A stretch of 64,000 nt of DNA from Aliivibrio fischeri (GCA_038993745.2 CP160629.1:124001-188000), one strand, 5' to 3'. Positions 48,360 to 58,287 are shown, counted from the stretch's first letter. Numbers and translations: made by a program. Notes: a model not told the origin generated them from the letters alone.

Positions 48360-48551
48360 ATGATAATCATAAAATGTTTAGAAATTGATACAACAAAAGA
48401 GTTGGTAATAAGCCTCGTGCTTATCGAACGTCTACAGGTTTCAAGTGTATTAAAGAACTATCTATATTCTTTTTATATACTCCTTTTCTTTTTCTGTATT
48501 CCATTTTCGTATAACGTAACTAAGTTTTACGTAAAGACGGTTGTTAAATAA
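48360..48551 (+). CDS. Possible small membrane protein filling the gap between two genes
   Basis: 63 codons starting immediately after the nitroreductase stop (TAA then ATG) and ending with a TAA that overlaps the next gene's ATG. One hydrophobic helix (about 34-52, YLYSFYILLFFFCIPFSYNV). No family recognised and no good ribosome binding site, so it relies on coupling. It may be a real peptide, a remnant of a lost gene, or chance. Confidence 0.35.
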   Translation: MIIIKCLEIDTTKELVISLVLIERLQVSSVLKNYLYSFYILLFFFCIPFSYNVTKFYVKTVVK

Positions 48552-49621
48552 TGAATATTGCATATTTACTATCCCATGATATAACTAGGAATGATGGTGT
48601 TACTCTAAAAATACTCACACAGGTGAGTGAATGGAATAATCAAGGACATAATGTTAAAGTATTTTGTCAAGTGCCATCAAAAGGTGATAGTATTCTTAAA
48701 TCGAATCAATATGAAGTAGGTAATTCGTATATTAAGTCTCGATTGTATCCAAATAAAATACTTTTAAATGATATTTCTGATTTTAATCCTGATGTTATTT
48801 ACTTTCGTTATGATACCTATAGTCAAACAATTCAAAAGTTACTTTATAAATATAGTATAGTTACTGAAATTAATACAAATGACTTATCTGAATTTTACAT
48901 TTTATTTAAAAAAGAAAGGACAATTAAATCTTTTATTCGTTATCTAATTTATATTTTATTTAGAAATGCTATCTTTAATAATGTGAAAGGTATTATTGCA
49001 GTGACCAAAGAATTATCTTTGAATAAGAGTATTTCGAAATATAATAAGCCATCTATAGCTGTTTCTAATAGTATTAATATCGATGATTTTCCCACAATAA
49101 AAGTACCGAATGAAAACAAAAAGGGTATCTTTTTTATTGGTACACCAAATCAACCATGGCATGGCGTGGACTTTATAGATGAATTAGCATCGAATTTAAC
49201 ACAGTATGACTTTCATATAGTTGGTATTGAGGGTGAATCAAGACACAATTTATATTATCATGGATATTTAGGAAGAAAAGAATATCAAATTATCATGAAG
49301 GAATGTTGTATTTGTATCGGTTCTTTAGCTATGTATCGAAATGATATGTATGAGTCAAATTCTCTTAAGGTCAGGGAATATATTGCAGGTGGTTTTCCTG
49401 TTATATTGGGTTGTAAAGACTCTGCGTATATTGATGAAGAACAACCCCATTGGATGAAGGTTGTCGATACTCGGCATGGTCTTGATATTGAAAATATAGA
49501 GAGATTTATAGATAATTATAAAAAATTTATTATTCCTGATGAACAGAAATTGTTGATATCTTCACGATATAATGAAAGTAAAAGATTGCAATTTATAGAA
49601 AATGTAATTCATCATGATTAG
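48551..49621 (+). CDS. GT4-like glycosyltransferase
   Basis: 356 residues. N-terminal LLSHDITRNDGVTLKILTQVSEWNNQGHNV is a classic GT-B acceptor-domain opening. GIFFIGTPNQPWHGVDFIDELA and YESNSLKVREYIAGGFPVILGCKDS form the donor-side region. The start overlaps the 63-aa ORF; the stop overlaps wzy by 8 bases. Sugar unknown. Confidence 0.87.
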   Translation: MNIAYLLSHDITRNDGVTLKILTQVSEWNNQGHNVKVFCQVPSKGDSILKSNQYEVGNSYIKSRLYPNKILLNDISDFNPDVIYFRYDTYSQTIQKLLYKYSIVTEINTNDLSEFYILFKKERTIKSFIRYLIYILFRNAIFNNVKGIIAVTKELSLNKSISKYNKPSIAVSNSINIDDFPTIKVPNENKKGIFFIGTPNQPWHGVDFIDELASNLTQYDFHIVGIEGESRHNLYYHGYLGRKEYQIIMKECCICIGSLAMYRNDMYESNSLKVREYIAGGFPVILGCKDSAYIDEEQPHWMKVVDTRHGLDIENIERFIDNYKKFIIPDEQKLLISSRYNESKRLQFIENVIHHD

Positions 49622-50684
49622 TAATGATTACTATTTCTTAGTTTATTATTCAGTATTAAGCCTCTTTCTGTTTATTTCATTATTAGCGATTAATTTCTAT
49701 GCTCAAGACTCTAGTAATAAATGGGGCGGGGGACTTGCGGTTATAATACTATATTGCCTTTTCTTTTCTTTTCGTACAGCGGATGTTGGAAGTGATGCTG
49801 GGAATTATATTTTATTAATTGATAACCCTGCTGGATTATCGCAAGATATGTCACCTATGATTAAAATAATCGCATCTGTTGTGGGTTTTTTAGGGGGAGG
49901 GGAAACGCTTTTCTTTTTGGCTATTTCGATGTTAGTGTGCATTACTCTTCTATACGCTTTTTATAAATTTGAAAGGAAAGACTTCTTAGTTGTATTTGCA
50001 ATCTTTAGTGTAAGTTTCTTGTTTGTAAATATTAATGTTAATCTATTTAGGCAGGGTATTGCCATTGCATTTGGGACTTTAGCCCTGAGCTATCTTATAG
50101 AAAGGTGTTATATAAAGTATCTGTTGTTTGTCATTCTAGCTACGTTTACTCACAGCAGTGCAGTTATTCTTTTATTATCTTTTATGTTGGTGTTTTTTAT
50201 ACGTAGCAGATGTTATATATTAATATATATAGTATGTTGCATCGCTTTCTATACATTTGATTTGAGTTTGGAACAGATTGTATTTCATTTTAAGGAAAGC
50301 CATTGGTCGTTTGCTCGCTTATATTGGTATTTAACTTGGAATAAGAGTGATTTATTTACTTTGAAGCATATTTATTATTTATATTTGTTTATTATTATCA
50401 TTTTCTTATTCGTTTTTGAACGATTGAATGATAAGCAAGTTCGATTATTTTTGGTATTTTTGACTATTCCTAGCATAATGACAATATTTAGAGTTGATGA
50501 TTTTTTGGTCGATCGTTTTACGTTTTATTTTATTCCTGTATCTGCTTTGTTAACCTTCCAATTATTTAAAATTTTTAACCTAAGAACTAATGTTTATGTA
50601 CAAGCTCTTTTTGTTATTTCTTTATGTTTTTGGTTGGGTAAGAGTATATTACAATTTAATGCCTGGTGGGTGGAGAAAGTATGA
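49614..50684 (+). CDS. wzy: EpsG/Wzy-type O-antigen polymerase
   Basis: 356 residues with about ten hydrophobic helices. FFSFRTADVGSDAGNYILLI near residue 45-65 and VNLFRQGIAIAFGTLALSYLIE, FTHSSAVILLLSFM are the EpsG-family landmarks (R, D, RQ and HxSA). It polymerises O-units in the periplasm. AT-rich and low in similarity, as usual for wzy. ATGA overlap with the next gene. It is the only polymerase candidate in the operon. Confidence 0.82.
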   Translation: MISNDYYFLVYYSVLSLFLFISLLAINFYAQDSSNKWGGGLAVIILYCLFFSFRTADVGSDAGNYILLIDNPAGLSQDMSPMIKIIASVVGFLGGGETLFFLAISMLVCITLLYAFYKFERKDFLVVFAIFSVSFLFVNINVNLFRQGIAIAFGTLALSYLIERCYIKYLLFVILATFTHSSAVILLLSFMLVFFIRSRCYILIYIVCCIAFYTFDLSLEQIVFHFKESHWSFARLYWYLTWNKSDLFTLKHIYYLYLFIIIIFLFVFERLNDKQVRLFLVFLTIPSIMTIFRVDDFLVDRFTFYFIPVSALLTFQLFKIFNLRTNVYVQALFVISLCFWLGKSILQFNAWWVEKV

Positions 50685-51499
50685 CAGTAGAAGTGTTACT
50701 ATCAACATATAATGGTGAAGCCTATCTTAAAGAGCTGCTCGAATCTTTAGTTTCACAAAGCTGTAATGATTTTTTTGTTACCATTCGTGATGATGGTTCT
50801 AGTGATACAACTATATCGATTATTGAAGAATATATTTTCCGATATCCGGATCTATTTTTTTTGTCTACAGTGGATAAAGGTAATCTGAAAGCTGCAGGTA
50901 GTTTTATGGCTTTGATTAGATCTAGTACGGCAGAATACGTTATGCTGTGTGATCAAGATGATATTTGGGACCCTGAAAAGATAGAGGTTTCTCTAAGGAA
51001 AATAAAGCAATTAGAGCAAGAAGATGATTCAATACCAATCTTAGTCTTTTCTGATCTTAGGTTGATGGATAACTCTGGAAATATATTTTGTGAATCTTTT
51101 TGGGAGTTTCAAAGTTTGGATAGCCAAGTTGCAAAGGACTGGCGTAAGTTGTTAGCTCTTAATGTTGTAACTGGCTGCACTGTTATTATAAATAGAATGG
51201 CTATTAGTGTATCTTTACCATTTGCTATATCGGATATGCTACATGACCATTGGATTGCTGTAAATGTTTCGAGGTATGGTAAGATAGGCTATATCCCTTC
51301 AGCAACTATATCGTATCGACAGCATTCTTCAAATGTTGAAGGGGCCCACAAGTTTTCAATACGTTATGTTTTACGGAAGTCTCAAGATTCATGGCGAATA
51401 TTGAATTTATTGTATAAAAAAAGCTGTTATTTTAATCAAGTCAGCTTTTTAAGACTTTGTTTTTATAAAGTAATTCTTAATTTTAAAAGGTTTTTTTAA
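50681..51499 (+). CDS. GT2 glycosyltransferase, rhamnosyltransferase-like
   Basis: 272 residues from ATG 50681 (GGAGAAAG upstream). VEVLLSTYNGEAYLKELLESLVSQS, FVTIRDDGSSDTTISII, LCDQDDIWDPEKI (DXD-type) and GCTVIINRMA define the GT2 clade that includes many rhamnosyltransferases. With rmlBADC downstream, dTDP-rhamnose is a plausible donor. It overlaps wzy by four bases. Confidence 0.88.
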   Translation: MTVEVLLSTYNGEAYLKELLESLVSQSCNDFFVTIRDDGSSDTTISIIEEYIFRYPDLFFLSTVDKGNLKAAGSFMALIRSSTAEYVMLCDQDDIWDPEKIEVSLRKIKQLEQEDDSIPILVFSDLRLMDNSGNIFCESFWEFQSLDSQVAKDWRKLLALNVVTGCTVIINRMAISVSLPFAISDMLHDHWIAVNVSRYGKIGYIPSATISYRQHSSNVEGAHKFSIRYVLRKSQDSWRILNLLYKKSCYFNQVSFLRLCFYKVILNFKRFF

Positions 51500-51504
51500 C
51501 CACT

Positions 51505-52440
51505 ATGAACGAAAAACTTACCTGTCTAATATGCGACTCTTCTGATTGGCATATGTACTGTGAAATTGATAATGGCAATCATGATGTATTGATATGCAAG
51601 CAATGTTCTTTTTGCCAACTTTCTCCAATTCCGACAAAGAAAGAGTTGGATTTATTCTATGCTAGTAAATATAGAGATCAATATTCAAATCAAAATACAG
51701 TAGATAAAAATGTTATTAGTTATGAACAACAAAGGGCCGATAGAATACTCAAGGTTCTACGTCCTTACTTTAGTAAAGACTCTAGGAATATATTAGATAT
51801 TGGATGCAGCAGCGGAACGTTATTAAAGAACGTCGCTACTCTTTGTGATGATGCTCCGATTATCCATGGTATAGAAATGAATGATAATTACAGGAAGTAT
51901 ATTATAAAAGAAGGTATTGCTTCGGAAGATAACATTTCTAACCAAGATATAGGTACATATTACCTTGGAAAAGAAGGAAAGTTTGATTTTATTTCTATAG
52001 TCCATGTATTAGAGCATCTGCAAAGTCCTGGTGATGCACTTTACTCTATTCGTAATTTATTGTCAGATAAAGGGAAATTATATATTGAAGTTCCTAATAT
52101 GAAAACACCTTATGCTAAATTGGTAGGTGAGTATTTTATTTTATACCATCTTTACTATTTTACAGGTTATACATTAGAGAAACTGTTGAATAAATATGGT
52201 TTCAATATTATCAAGTCACAAAAAATTGCGAATACTAGTGTTTGTTTTATTTGCGAAAAAGGCGCAATCACAGAGATAGATAAGTCAGAATCAAAACAAG
52301 AATTTCAAAAAGTATTATCACGTTTAATGTATTATAAAATTACTTTCCCAATCCGGAAATTGCGCCCACGTGTTGTACGAACTTTGAATTTTCTAGGTGT
52401 TAAAGAGTTAGCAAAATCTCTTTTAAAACGAGATCAATAA
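51505..52440 (+). CDS. SAM-dependent methyltransferase with N-terminal zinc ribbon
   Basis: 311 residues. The N-terminal Cys pairs CLIC and CKQC (about 5-36) form a small zinc site. A class I methyltransferase domain follows, with motif I NILDIGCSSGTLLKN and the later FISIVHVLEHLQSPGDAL. This layout is typical of sugar-modifying methyltransferases in O-antigen loci, so an O-methyl sugar or terminal methyl group is likely. It lies 5 bases after the GT2 gene and 20 before rmlB. Confidence 0.85.
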   Translation: MNEKLTCLICDSSDWHMYCEIDNGNHDVLICKQCSFCQLSPIPTKKELDLFYASKYRDQYSNQNTVDKNVISYEQQRADRILKVLRPYFSKDSRNILDIGCSSGTLLKNVATLCDDAPIIHGIEMNDNYRKYIIKEGIASEDNISNQDIGTYYLGKEGKFDFISIVHVLEHLQSPGDALYSIRNLLSDKGKLYIEVPNMKTPYAKLVGEYFILYHLYYFTGYTLEKLLNKYGFNIIKSQKIANTSVCFICEKGAITEIDKSESKQEFQKVLSRLMYYKITFPIRKLRPRVVRTLNFLGVKELAKSLLKRDQ

Positions 52441-52460
52441 GCTAACAAGGGAAATTAGAA

Positions 52461-53555
52461 ATGAAAATATTAGTTACGGGCGGAGCAGGCTTTATCGGTT
52501 CTGCAGTTGTTCGTCACATTATCAGTAATACACAAGACAGTGTCATTAACTTAGATAAACTGACTTATGCGGGTAATTTAGAATCACTGTCTGATGTTGA
52601 TTCTAATGAGCGCTATGTATTTGAACAAGTTGATATTTGTGACCGAGCTGAGTTAGAACGAGTATTTTTAGATCACAAACCAGATGCAGTAATGCATTTG
52701 GCGGCAGAGTCTCATGTTGACCGCTCTATTGATGGTCCTGCTGCTTTTATTGAAACGAATATTGTGGGTACGTATACCTTACTTGAAGCGACGCGCTCTT
52801 ATTGGAATACCTTATCTGATGATAAAAAACAGGCATTTCGTTTTCACCACATCTCAACCGATGAAGTATATGGTGATTTAGAAGGTACTGATGATTTATT
52901 CACTGAAACAACATCGTATGAGCCATCTTCACCATATTCAGCATCAAAAGCCTCTTCTGACCACCTAGTTCGAGCGTGGTTACGTACTTACGGCTTACCG
53001 ACAATAGTAACGAACTGCTCAAATAATTATGGTCCGTATCACTTTCCTGAAAAACTCATTCCACTAATGATTTTGAATACACTCGATGGTAAACCATTAC
53101 CGGTTTACGGTGATGGTATGCAAATTCGTGATTGGTTATTTGTGGAAGACCACGCACGTGCTTTGTATAAAGTTGTTACTGAAGGTGTTGTAGGTGAAAC
53201 CTACAACATTGGTGGGCACAATGAAAAAGCGAACATTGACGTTGTAAAGACTATTTGCTCGTTACTTGAAGAGTTAGTACCGAATAAACCGGAAGGCGTT
53301 GCTCAATACCTTGACTTAATTACTTATGTTACAGACCGCCCAGGTCACGATGTTCGTTACGCAATTGATGCGTCGAAGATTGAGCGTGAATTAGGTTGGA
53401 AACCAGAAGAAACATTCGAATCTGGTATTCGTAAGACGGTTGAATGGTATTTAGATAACAAACAATGGTGGTCACGCGTGCTAGATGGCTCTTATGCTGG
53501 TGAGCGTTTAGGTGTGTCTTCAGAGTCTGCAGTAGTTGAAAAGGTGGCTAAATAA
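52461..53555 (+). CDS. rmlB: dTDP-glucose 4,6-dehydratase
   Basis: Second step of dTDP-L-rhamnose synthesis. It has 364 residues. NAD motif [39 protein letters not shown] (catalytic Thr-Asp-Glu) and [16 protein letters not shown] (YxxxK). From here the genes are visibly less AT-rich than the transferase block upstream, which suggests a different origin for the rml block. Confidence 0.97.
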   Translation: MKILVTGGAGFIGSAVVRHIISNTQDSVINLDKLTYAGNLESLSDVDSNERYVFEQVDICDRAELERVFLDHKPDAVMHLAAESHVDRSIDGPAAFIETNIVGTYTLLEATRSYWNTLSDDKKQAFRFHHISTDEVYGDLEGTDDLFTETTSYEPSSPYSASKASSDHLVRAWLRTYGLPTIVTNCSNNYGPYHFPEKLIPLMILNTLDGKPLPVYGDGMQIRDWLFVEDHARALYKVVTEGVVGETYNIGGHNEKANIDVVKTICSLLEELVPNKPEGVAQYLDLITYVTDRPGHDVRYAIDASKIERELGWKPEETFESGIRKTVEWYLDNKQWWSRVLDGSYAGERLGVSSESAVVEKVAK

Positions 53556-54448
53556 TGAAAGGTATTGTACTTGCTGGTGGCTCTGGTACGCGTTTATATC
53601 CACTGACTCGTGGTGTATCAAAACAGCTTTTGCCTATTTACGATAAGCCAATGGTGTTCTACCCAATCTCGACCTTAATGCTTGCGGGTATTAAAGACAT
53701 TTTAATTATTACAACGCCTGAAGATAATGCTGGCTTTAAGCGTTTGTTAGGTGATGGATCTGATTTTGGTATTAACCTTGAATATGCCATTCAACCAAGT
53801 CCAGATGGTTTAGCACAAGCGTTTATTATTGGTGAAGAATTCATTGGTGATGACAGTGTATGTTTAGTGCTTGGTGATAATATTTTCTATGGTCAGTCTT
53901 TTGGTCAACAGTTAACTCGAGCTAGAGAGCTAACCGCTCAAGGTTTAGCGACGGTATTTGGTTATCAAGTAAAAGACCCAGAGCGTTTTGGTGTGGTTGA
54001 GTTTGATGCTGAAATGAAAGCTGTCTCGATTGAAGAAAAGCCAGAATCGCCAAAATCAAACTATGCTGTAACGGGTTTGTATTTCTATGATAACCGAGTA
54101 GTAGAAATGGCAAAACAAGTTAAGCCTTCACATCGTGGTGAGCTTGAAATTACCACGTTAAATGAAATGTATCTTGACGATGGCTCATTGAATGTGGAGT
54201 TATTAGGTCGTGGTTTTGCGTGGTTAGATACAGGTACTCATGAAAGCCTTCATGAAGCTTCGTCATTTGTACAAACCATTGAAAATGTCCAGGGTTTAAA
54301 AGTAGCGTGTTTAGAAGAGATTGCTTGGCGTAACGGCTGGTTAAGTGATGAGCAAGTGTTAACACTTGCAAAACCAATGATGAAAAATGAATACGGTCAC
54401 TATTTGACTCGCTTAGTTAATGAAAACCAGAAGAAGGTGGCAAGCTAA
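53555..54448 (+). CDS. rmlA: Glucose-1-phosphate thymidylyltransferase
   Basis: Forms dTDP-glucose, the first step to dTDP-rhamnose. It has 297 residues. [28 protein letters not shown] (nucleotidyl-binding signature), [14 protein letters not shown] and FGVVEFD...[21 protein letters not shown] are present. The ATG overlaps the rmlB stop by one base (TAATG), and the gene is overlapped by rmlD likewise. Confidence 0.97.
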   Translation: MKGIVLAGGSGTRLYPLTRGVSKQLLPIYDKPMVFYPISTLMLAGIKDILIITTPEDNAGFKRLLGDGSDFGINLEYAIQPSPDGLAQAFIIGEEFIGDDSVCLVLGDNIFYGQSFGQQLTRARELTAQGLATVFGYQVKDPERFGVVEFDAEMKAVSIEEKPESPKSNYAVTGLYFYDNRVVEMAKQVKPSHRGELEITTLNEMYLDDGSLNVELLGRGFAWLDTGTHESLHEASSFVQTIENVQGLKVACLEEIAWRNGWLSDEQVLTLAKPMMKNEYGHYLTRLVNENQKKVAS

Positions 54449-55329
54449 TGCGAGTATTGATTACAGGGTGTTATGGTCAAGTTGGTCATTGTTTGACTGA
54501 GCAATTAGCCGATGAAGAAAGCACCATTGTGCTTTCTTTGGACCGAGATCAACTGGATATCACCAATCAAGATGCAGTAAATGCGATTGTCGATGATTTC
54601 CAACCAACCATCATCATAAATGCAGCGGCACATACTGCGGTTGATAAAGCGGAAGAGGAAGTTGACCTCTCTTATGCAATTAATCGTGATGGCCCTAGTT
54701 ATTTAGCGCAAGCAGCGCAATGTGTTGGTGCGGCAATGCTGCATATTTCAACAGATTACGTTTTTGAAGGCAATAAAGTGGGTGAGTATCAAGAAACCGA
54801 TACGACAAATCCACAGGGTGTTTATGGTGAGAGTAAATTAGCAGGTGAAATTGCAGTTGCTAATGCGTGTGATAAACACATCATTCTTCGTACTGCTTGG
54901 GTGTTTGGTGAAAATGGCAATAACTTTGTCAAAACCATGTTGTGTTTAGGGGCGACACGTAATGAACTTAGTATCGTAGGAGACCAGTTTGGTGGCCCGA
55001 CATATGCGGGTGATATAGCTCATGCATTAATCCAAATAGCGAAGCGAATTACACAAGGTGATGAGGTTGAGTATGGTGTTTATCATTACTCAGGCTTACC
55101 TCATGTGAGTTGGTTTGAATTTGCAGACGCTATTTTTGATACTGCGGTTGAGCAAAAGGTTATCTCAAATAAACCAAGTTTAACAAGCATTACAACTGAC
55201 CAATACCCAACCCCAGCAAAACGTCCAAGTAATTCTCGATTAAGTACCGATAAAATCACAAATAACTTTGGGATTAAAGCGAGTGATTGGACGGCAGCAT
55301 TAAACAATATCCAAGCATATAAAGGTTAA
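54448..55329 (+). CDS. rmlD: dTDP-4-dehydrorhamnose reductase
   Basis: Final NADPH-dependent step to dTDP-L-rhamnose. It has 293 residues. [52 protein letters not shown] (YxxxK) and LRTAWVFGENGNNFVKTM match RmlD. It is one base into rmlA and 4 bases before rmlC. Confidence 0.96.
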   Translation: MRVLITGCYGQVGHCLTEQLADEESTIVLSLDRDQLDITNQDAVNAIVDDFQPTIIINAAAHTAVDKAEEEVDLSYAINRDGPSYLAQAAQCVGAAMLHISTDYVFEGNKVGEYQETDTTNPQGVYGESKLAGEIAVANACDKHIILRTAWVFGENGNNFVKTMLCLGATRNELSIVGDQFGGPTYAGDIAHALIQIAKRITQGDEVEYGVYHYSGLPHVSWFEFADAIFDTAVEQKVISNKPSLTSITTDQYPTPAKRPSNSRLSTDKITNNFGIKASDWTAALNNIQAYKG

Positions 55330-55333
55330 GATA

Positions 55334-55891
55334 ATGAAAGTAATCGATACCCGAATCCCTGATGTAAAAATTATAGAGCCAAGTGTGTTTGGTGATGAGC
55401 GAGGTTTCTTTATGGAAACCTGGAATCAAAAGCAGTTTGAAGAGTTGGTAACAGGTAAGCCCACCCAGTTTGTGCAAGATAACCATTCCAAATCTAAGAA
55501 AGGAATTTTACGTGGATTGCATTACCAAACAGAAAACACCCAAGGAAAATTAGTTCGAGTGGTGTCAGGTGAAGTGTTTGATGTTGCAGTGGATATTCGA
55601 AAAGGCTCACCGACGTTTGGTCAATGGGTAGGTGAATATTTATCGGCCGAAAACAAGCGTCAACTTTGGGTGCCGGAAGGTTTTGCGCATGGTTTTTATG
55701 TTACGAGTGAAGAGGCGGAATTTGTTTATAAGTGTACCGATTATTATAATCCAGAAGCTGAAATATCAATCGCTTGGAATGATGATGATCTTGGTATTGA
55801 GTGGCCGATGAGTGTCCATCATGATGTGCCATCGTTATCTCATAAGGACATGGTAGCATCTTCATTAAATGGAGTTATGAATCTGCTATGA
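55334..55891 (+). CDS. rmlC: dTDP-4-dehydrorhamnose 3,5-epimerase
   Basis: Cupin-fold epimerase, third step of the rhamnose pathway. It has 185 residues. FGDERGFFMETWN, FVQDNHSKSKKGILRGLHYQ (catalytic His), VRVVSGEVFDVAVDIRKGSPTFGQW and WVPEGFAHGFYV are all present. Order rmlBADC; the stop overlaps the next glycosyltransferase by four bases. Confidence 0.97.
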   Translation: MKVIDTRIPDVKIIEPSVFGDERGFFMETWNQKQFEELVTGKPTQFVQDNHSKSKKGILRGLHYQTENTQGKLVRVVSGEVFDVAVDIRKGSPTFGQWVGEYLSAENKRQLWVPEGFAHGFYVTSEEAEFVYKCTDYYNPEAEISIAWNDDDLGIEWPMSVHHDVPSLSHKDMVASSLNGVMNLL

Positions 55892-56952
55892 AACGAGTGA
55901 TAGTTATTGGTACAGTTGGGATTCCTGCCTGTTATGGTGGTTTTGAATCTCTTGTTGAAAACTTGACCACAAATAGATGTGGCGAAATTCAGTATTCAGT
56001 TTTTTGTTCATCAAAGAATTATACGGATAAATTAAATGAGTACAATCAGGCCAAATTATATTATTTGCCGTTAAAGGCTAATGGAGCTCAAAGTATACCC
56101 TATGATATTGTATCTTTGATAAAAACGTGGAAACTAAAACCTGATGTAGTTTTAATTTTAGGTGTGTCTGGTTGTATTTTTCTTCCTATTTTTAGATTTT
56201 TCTCAAAAGCAAAAGTTGTTACTAATATTGATGGTTTAGAGTGGAAACGAGAAAAATGGGGGAAGTGTGCAAAACGATTTCTTAAGTTATCAGAATTGAT
56301 GGCTGTAAAATATTCAGATGTTGTAGTTACAGATAATCAAGCTATTACTGATTATGTAAAAGAAGAATATGGGGTGGAGTCAAAAACAATTGCTTATGGT
56401 GGTGATCATGCCGTGATAGGGTTTCAGGATTTATCATTAGAAGATCAAGAAGCCTATGCTTTAGGATTGTGCCGTATAGAACCCGAAAATAATATTCACA
56501 TGATTCTTGAATCTTACTCAAAAACGGAATATAAAATTAAATTTGTGGGTAATTGGAGTGCAAGTGAATTTGGCTGTAGGATGAAAAGTATATACTCTAA
56601 ATTTTCAAATATCGAGTTGTTAGATCCCATCTACGATCTTGAAACGCTCTATAAGCTTCGTCGTGGTTGTTCTGTGTATATCCATGGTCACTCAGCTGGT
56701 GGTACAAACCCTTCATTAGTGGAGATGATGCATTTTGGTATTCCCATTATTGCATTTGACTGCAGTTTTAATCGTTATAGTACTGAAGATAAAGCAATAT
56801 ATTTTAAAGATTGTAATGATTTAGTGGAAATTTTAAATAAAAATAGTGATGTGGTTGAATTAAAGAATAAGGGAAAAGTTATGCAAGATATAGCTCAAAA
56901 ACGTTATACGTGGGCAAAAATTTCACAACAATATGAGAACTCATATTTATAA
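55888..56952 (+). CDS. DUF1972-type glycosyltransferase (rhamnosyltransferase-like)
   Basis: 354 residues. The N-terminal DUF1972 signature is IGTVGIPACYGGFESLVENL, with NIDGLEWKREKWG. The GT4-type C-terminus is YIHGHSAGGTNPSLVEMMHFGIPIIAFDCSFNR. DUF1972 transferases commonly add rhamnose early in repeat-unit assembly, in line with adjacent rmlBADC. Last gene of the O-antigen operon before a probable terminator. Confidence 0.88.
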   Translation: MKRVIVIGTVGIPACYGGFESLVENLTTNRCGEIQYSVFCSSKNYTDKLNEYNQAKLYYLPLKANGAQSIPYDIVSLIKTWKLKPDVVLILGVSGCIFLPIFRFFSKAKVVTNIDGLEWKREKWGKCAKRFLKLSELMAVKYSDVVVTDNQAITDYVKEEYGVESKTIAYGGDHAVIGFQDLSLEDQEAYALGLCRIEPENNIHMILESYSKTEYKIKFVGNWSASEFGCRMKSIYSKFSNIELLDPIYDLETLYKLRRGCSVYIHGHSAGGTNPSLVEMMHFGIPIIAFDCSFNRYSTEDKAIYFKDCNDLVEILNKNSDVVELKNKGKVMQDIAQKRYTWAKISQQYENSYL

Positions 56953-56961
56953 TAGTACACT

Positions 56962-56992
56962 CTAGTAAGTAGTATTTTAAGCTTACTTTTTT
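56962..56992 (+). terminator. Possible terminator of the O-antigen operon
   Basis: AGTAAG/CTTACT stem with a 12-base loop followed by six T residues. The short stem makes this moderate evidence. Confidence 0.45.
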
Positions 56993-57135
56993 AAGAAATT
57001 GAAGCATAAATTTCAGGTTTGTTCTTTTATATAAAAGAAGTTTATTATATTTTATTTAGGTGAAATTATATAGTTTAAGTATCTATATTAGATTGTTGGT
57101 GACACTAAATAGAATTTATTTTTTCTAGGACTTTC

Positions 57136-58203
57136 ATGCCTCATTCATTAATCGAACTCGGCTTTACTTTCTTTATCTCACTTTCTATTCTTTTTATGAT
57201 GAGAAAGGTTGCCCAAAGAATTAATCTTGTTGATAAACCGAACGAACGTAAACATCATACAGGTGCTATTCCTCTTGTGGGAGGGATTTCTATTTGCATT
57301 GTGTTTATGCATTTTTTACTTTCACATACTGATTTATTACCTAATTATAAGTTGTATTTAGTCTCTATTTTTACCCTGACGTTAGTGGGCGCTATTGATG
57401 ATAAGATTGATCTCAGTTTTAAAATTCGATTATTCATTCAAGCTGGTTTGTCTGTAGGTATGATGCTTATTGCGGATATTCAATTAAAGCAATTAGGTAA
57501 TATGTTTGGGTTTGGTCAAATGAACTTATCTGGTATTGGGTTAGGGTATGTTATTACCGTGTTGGCAGTAATTGGTGCGATTAATGCGTTTAATATGGTG
57601 GATGGTATTGATGGCTTGCTAGGGGGCTTATCTATTGTTACTTTTGCAGGACTTGGCAGTGTACTATATCTGGATGAACAGTTGAATTTGGCATATCTAT
57701 GCTTGGTGTTAATTGTGATTATCTTGCCTTATGTACTGCTTAACCTTGGAGTGTTTACTCGTCGCTATAAAGTGTTCATGGGTGATGCCGGTAGCATGTT
57801 GATTGGCTTTACCGTAATTTGGTTTTTGTTACTTGCGAGTCAAAATGGAACAAAAGCCCCGCTTCGCCCTGTAACCGCGCTATGGTTAATAGCTGTACCA
57901 TTAATGGATATGGCAGCTATTATGATTCGCCGTATCCGTCGTGGAGATTCTCCATTTAAGCCTGATAGAGAACATTTACATCATATATTTCAGCGTCTTG
58001 GGTTTAGTTCATTTCAAACGTTAATGATTATTTGTAGTATTGCTGCAGCCTATGCAAGTTTTGGTATTTATGGTGAAATGATGAATATTCCTGAGTACGT
58101 GATGTTCTATTTATTTATTGGTTGCTTCTTTATTTATACTTATTTTTTAAGTAATGTATGGAAAATTAGTGCAAAAATTCGTGAATGGCGAGGTATCTCT
58201 TAA
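57136..58203 (+). CDS. wecA: Undecaprenyl-phosphate GlcNAc-1-phosphate transferase (WecA type)
   Basis: Polytopic membrane enzyme starting O-unit assembly by moving GlcNAc-1-P (or a related sugar phosphate) to undecaprenyl phosphate. It has 355 residues and about ten to eleven helices. NLVDKPNERKHHTGAIPLVGG, VGAIDDKIDLSFKIRLF (DDxxD), NAFNMVDGIDGLLGGL and the cytoplasmic DREHLHHIFQRLGF (HxHH) are all present. It has its own upstream gap of about 180 AT-rich bases and a terminator, so it is a separate unit from the operon. Confidence 0.93.
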   Translation: MPHSLIELGFTFFISLSILFMMRKVAQRINLVDKPNERKHHTGAIPLVGGISICIVFMHFLLSHTDLLPNYKLYLVSIFTLTLVGAIDDKIDLSFKIRLFIQAGLSVGMMLIADIQLKQLGNMFGFGQMNLSGIGLGYVITVLAVIGAINAFNMVDGIDGLLGGLSIVTFAGLGSVLYLDEQLNLAYLCLVLIVIILPYVLLNLGVFTRRYKVFMGDAGSMLIGFTVIWFLLLASQNGTKAPLRPVTALWLIAVPLMDMAAIMIRRIRRGDSPFKPDREHLHHIFQRLGFSSFQTLMIICSIAAAYASFGIYGEMMNIPEYVMFYLFIGCFFIYTYFLSNVWKISAKIREWRGIS

Positions 58204-58233
58204 CACGAATTGAGATTATTGTTTTTTTACAGA

Positions 58234-58272
58234 AAAGGTGGATATGACGGTTTGGTTATATCCGCTTTTTTA
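58234..58272 (+). terminator. Terminator after wecA
   Basis: GTGGATAT/ATATCCGC stem with one G-T pair and a 12-base loop, followed by a T-tract. Confidence 0.75.
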
Positions 58273-58287
58273 GTTTTGCTATTTACT

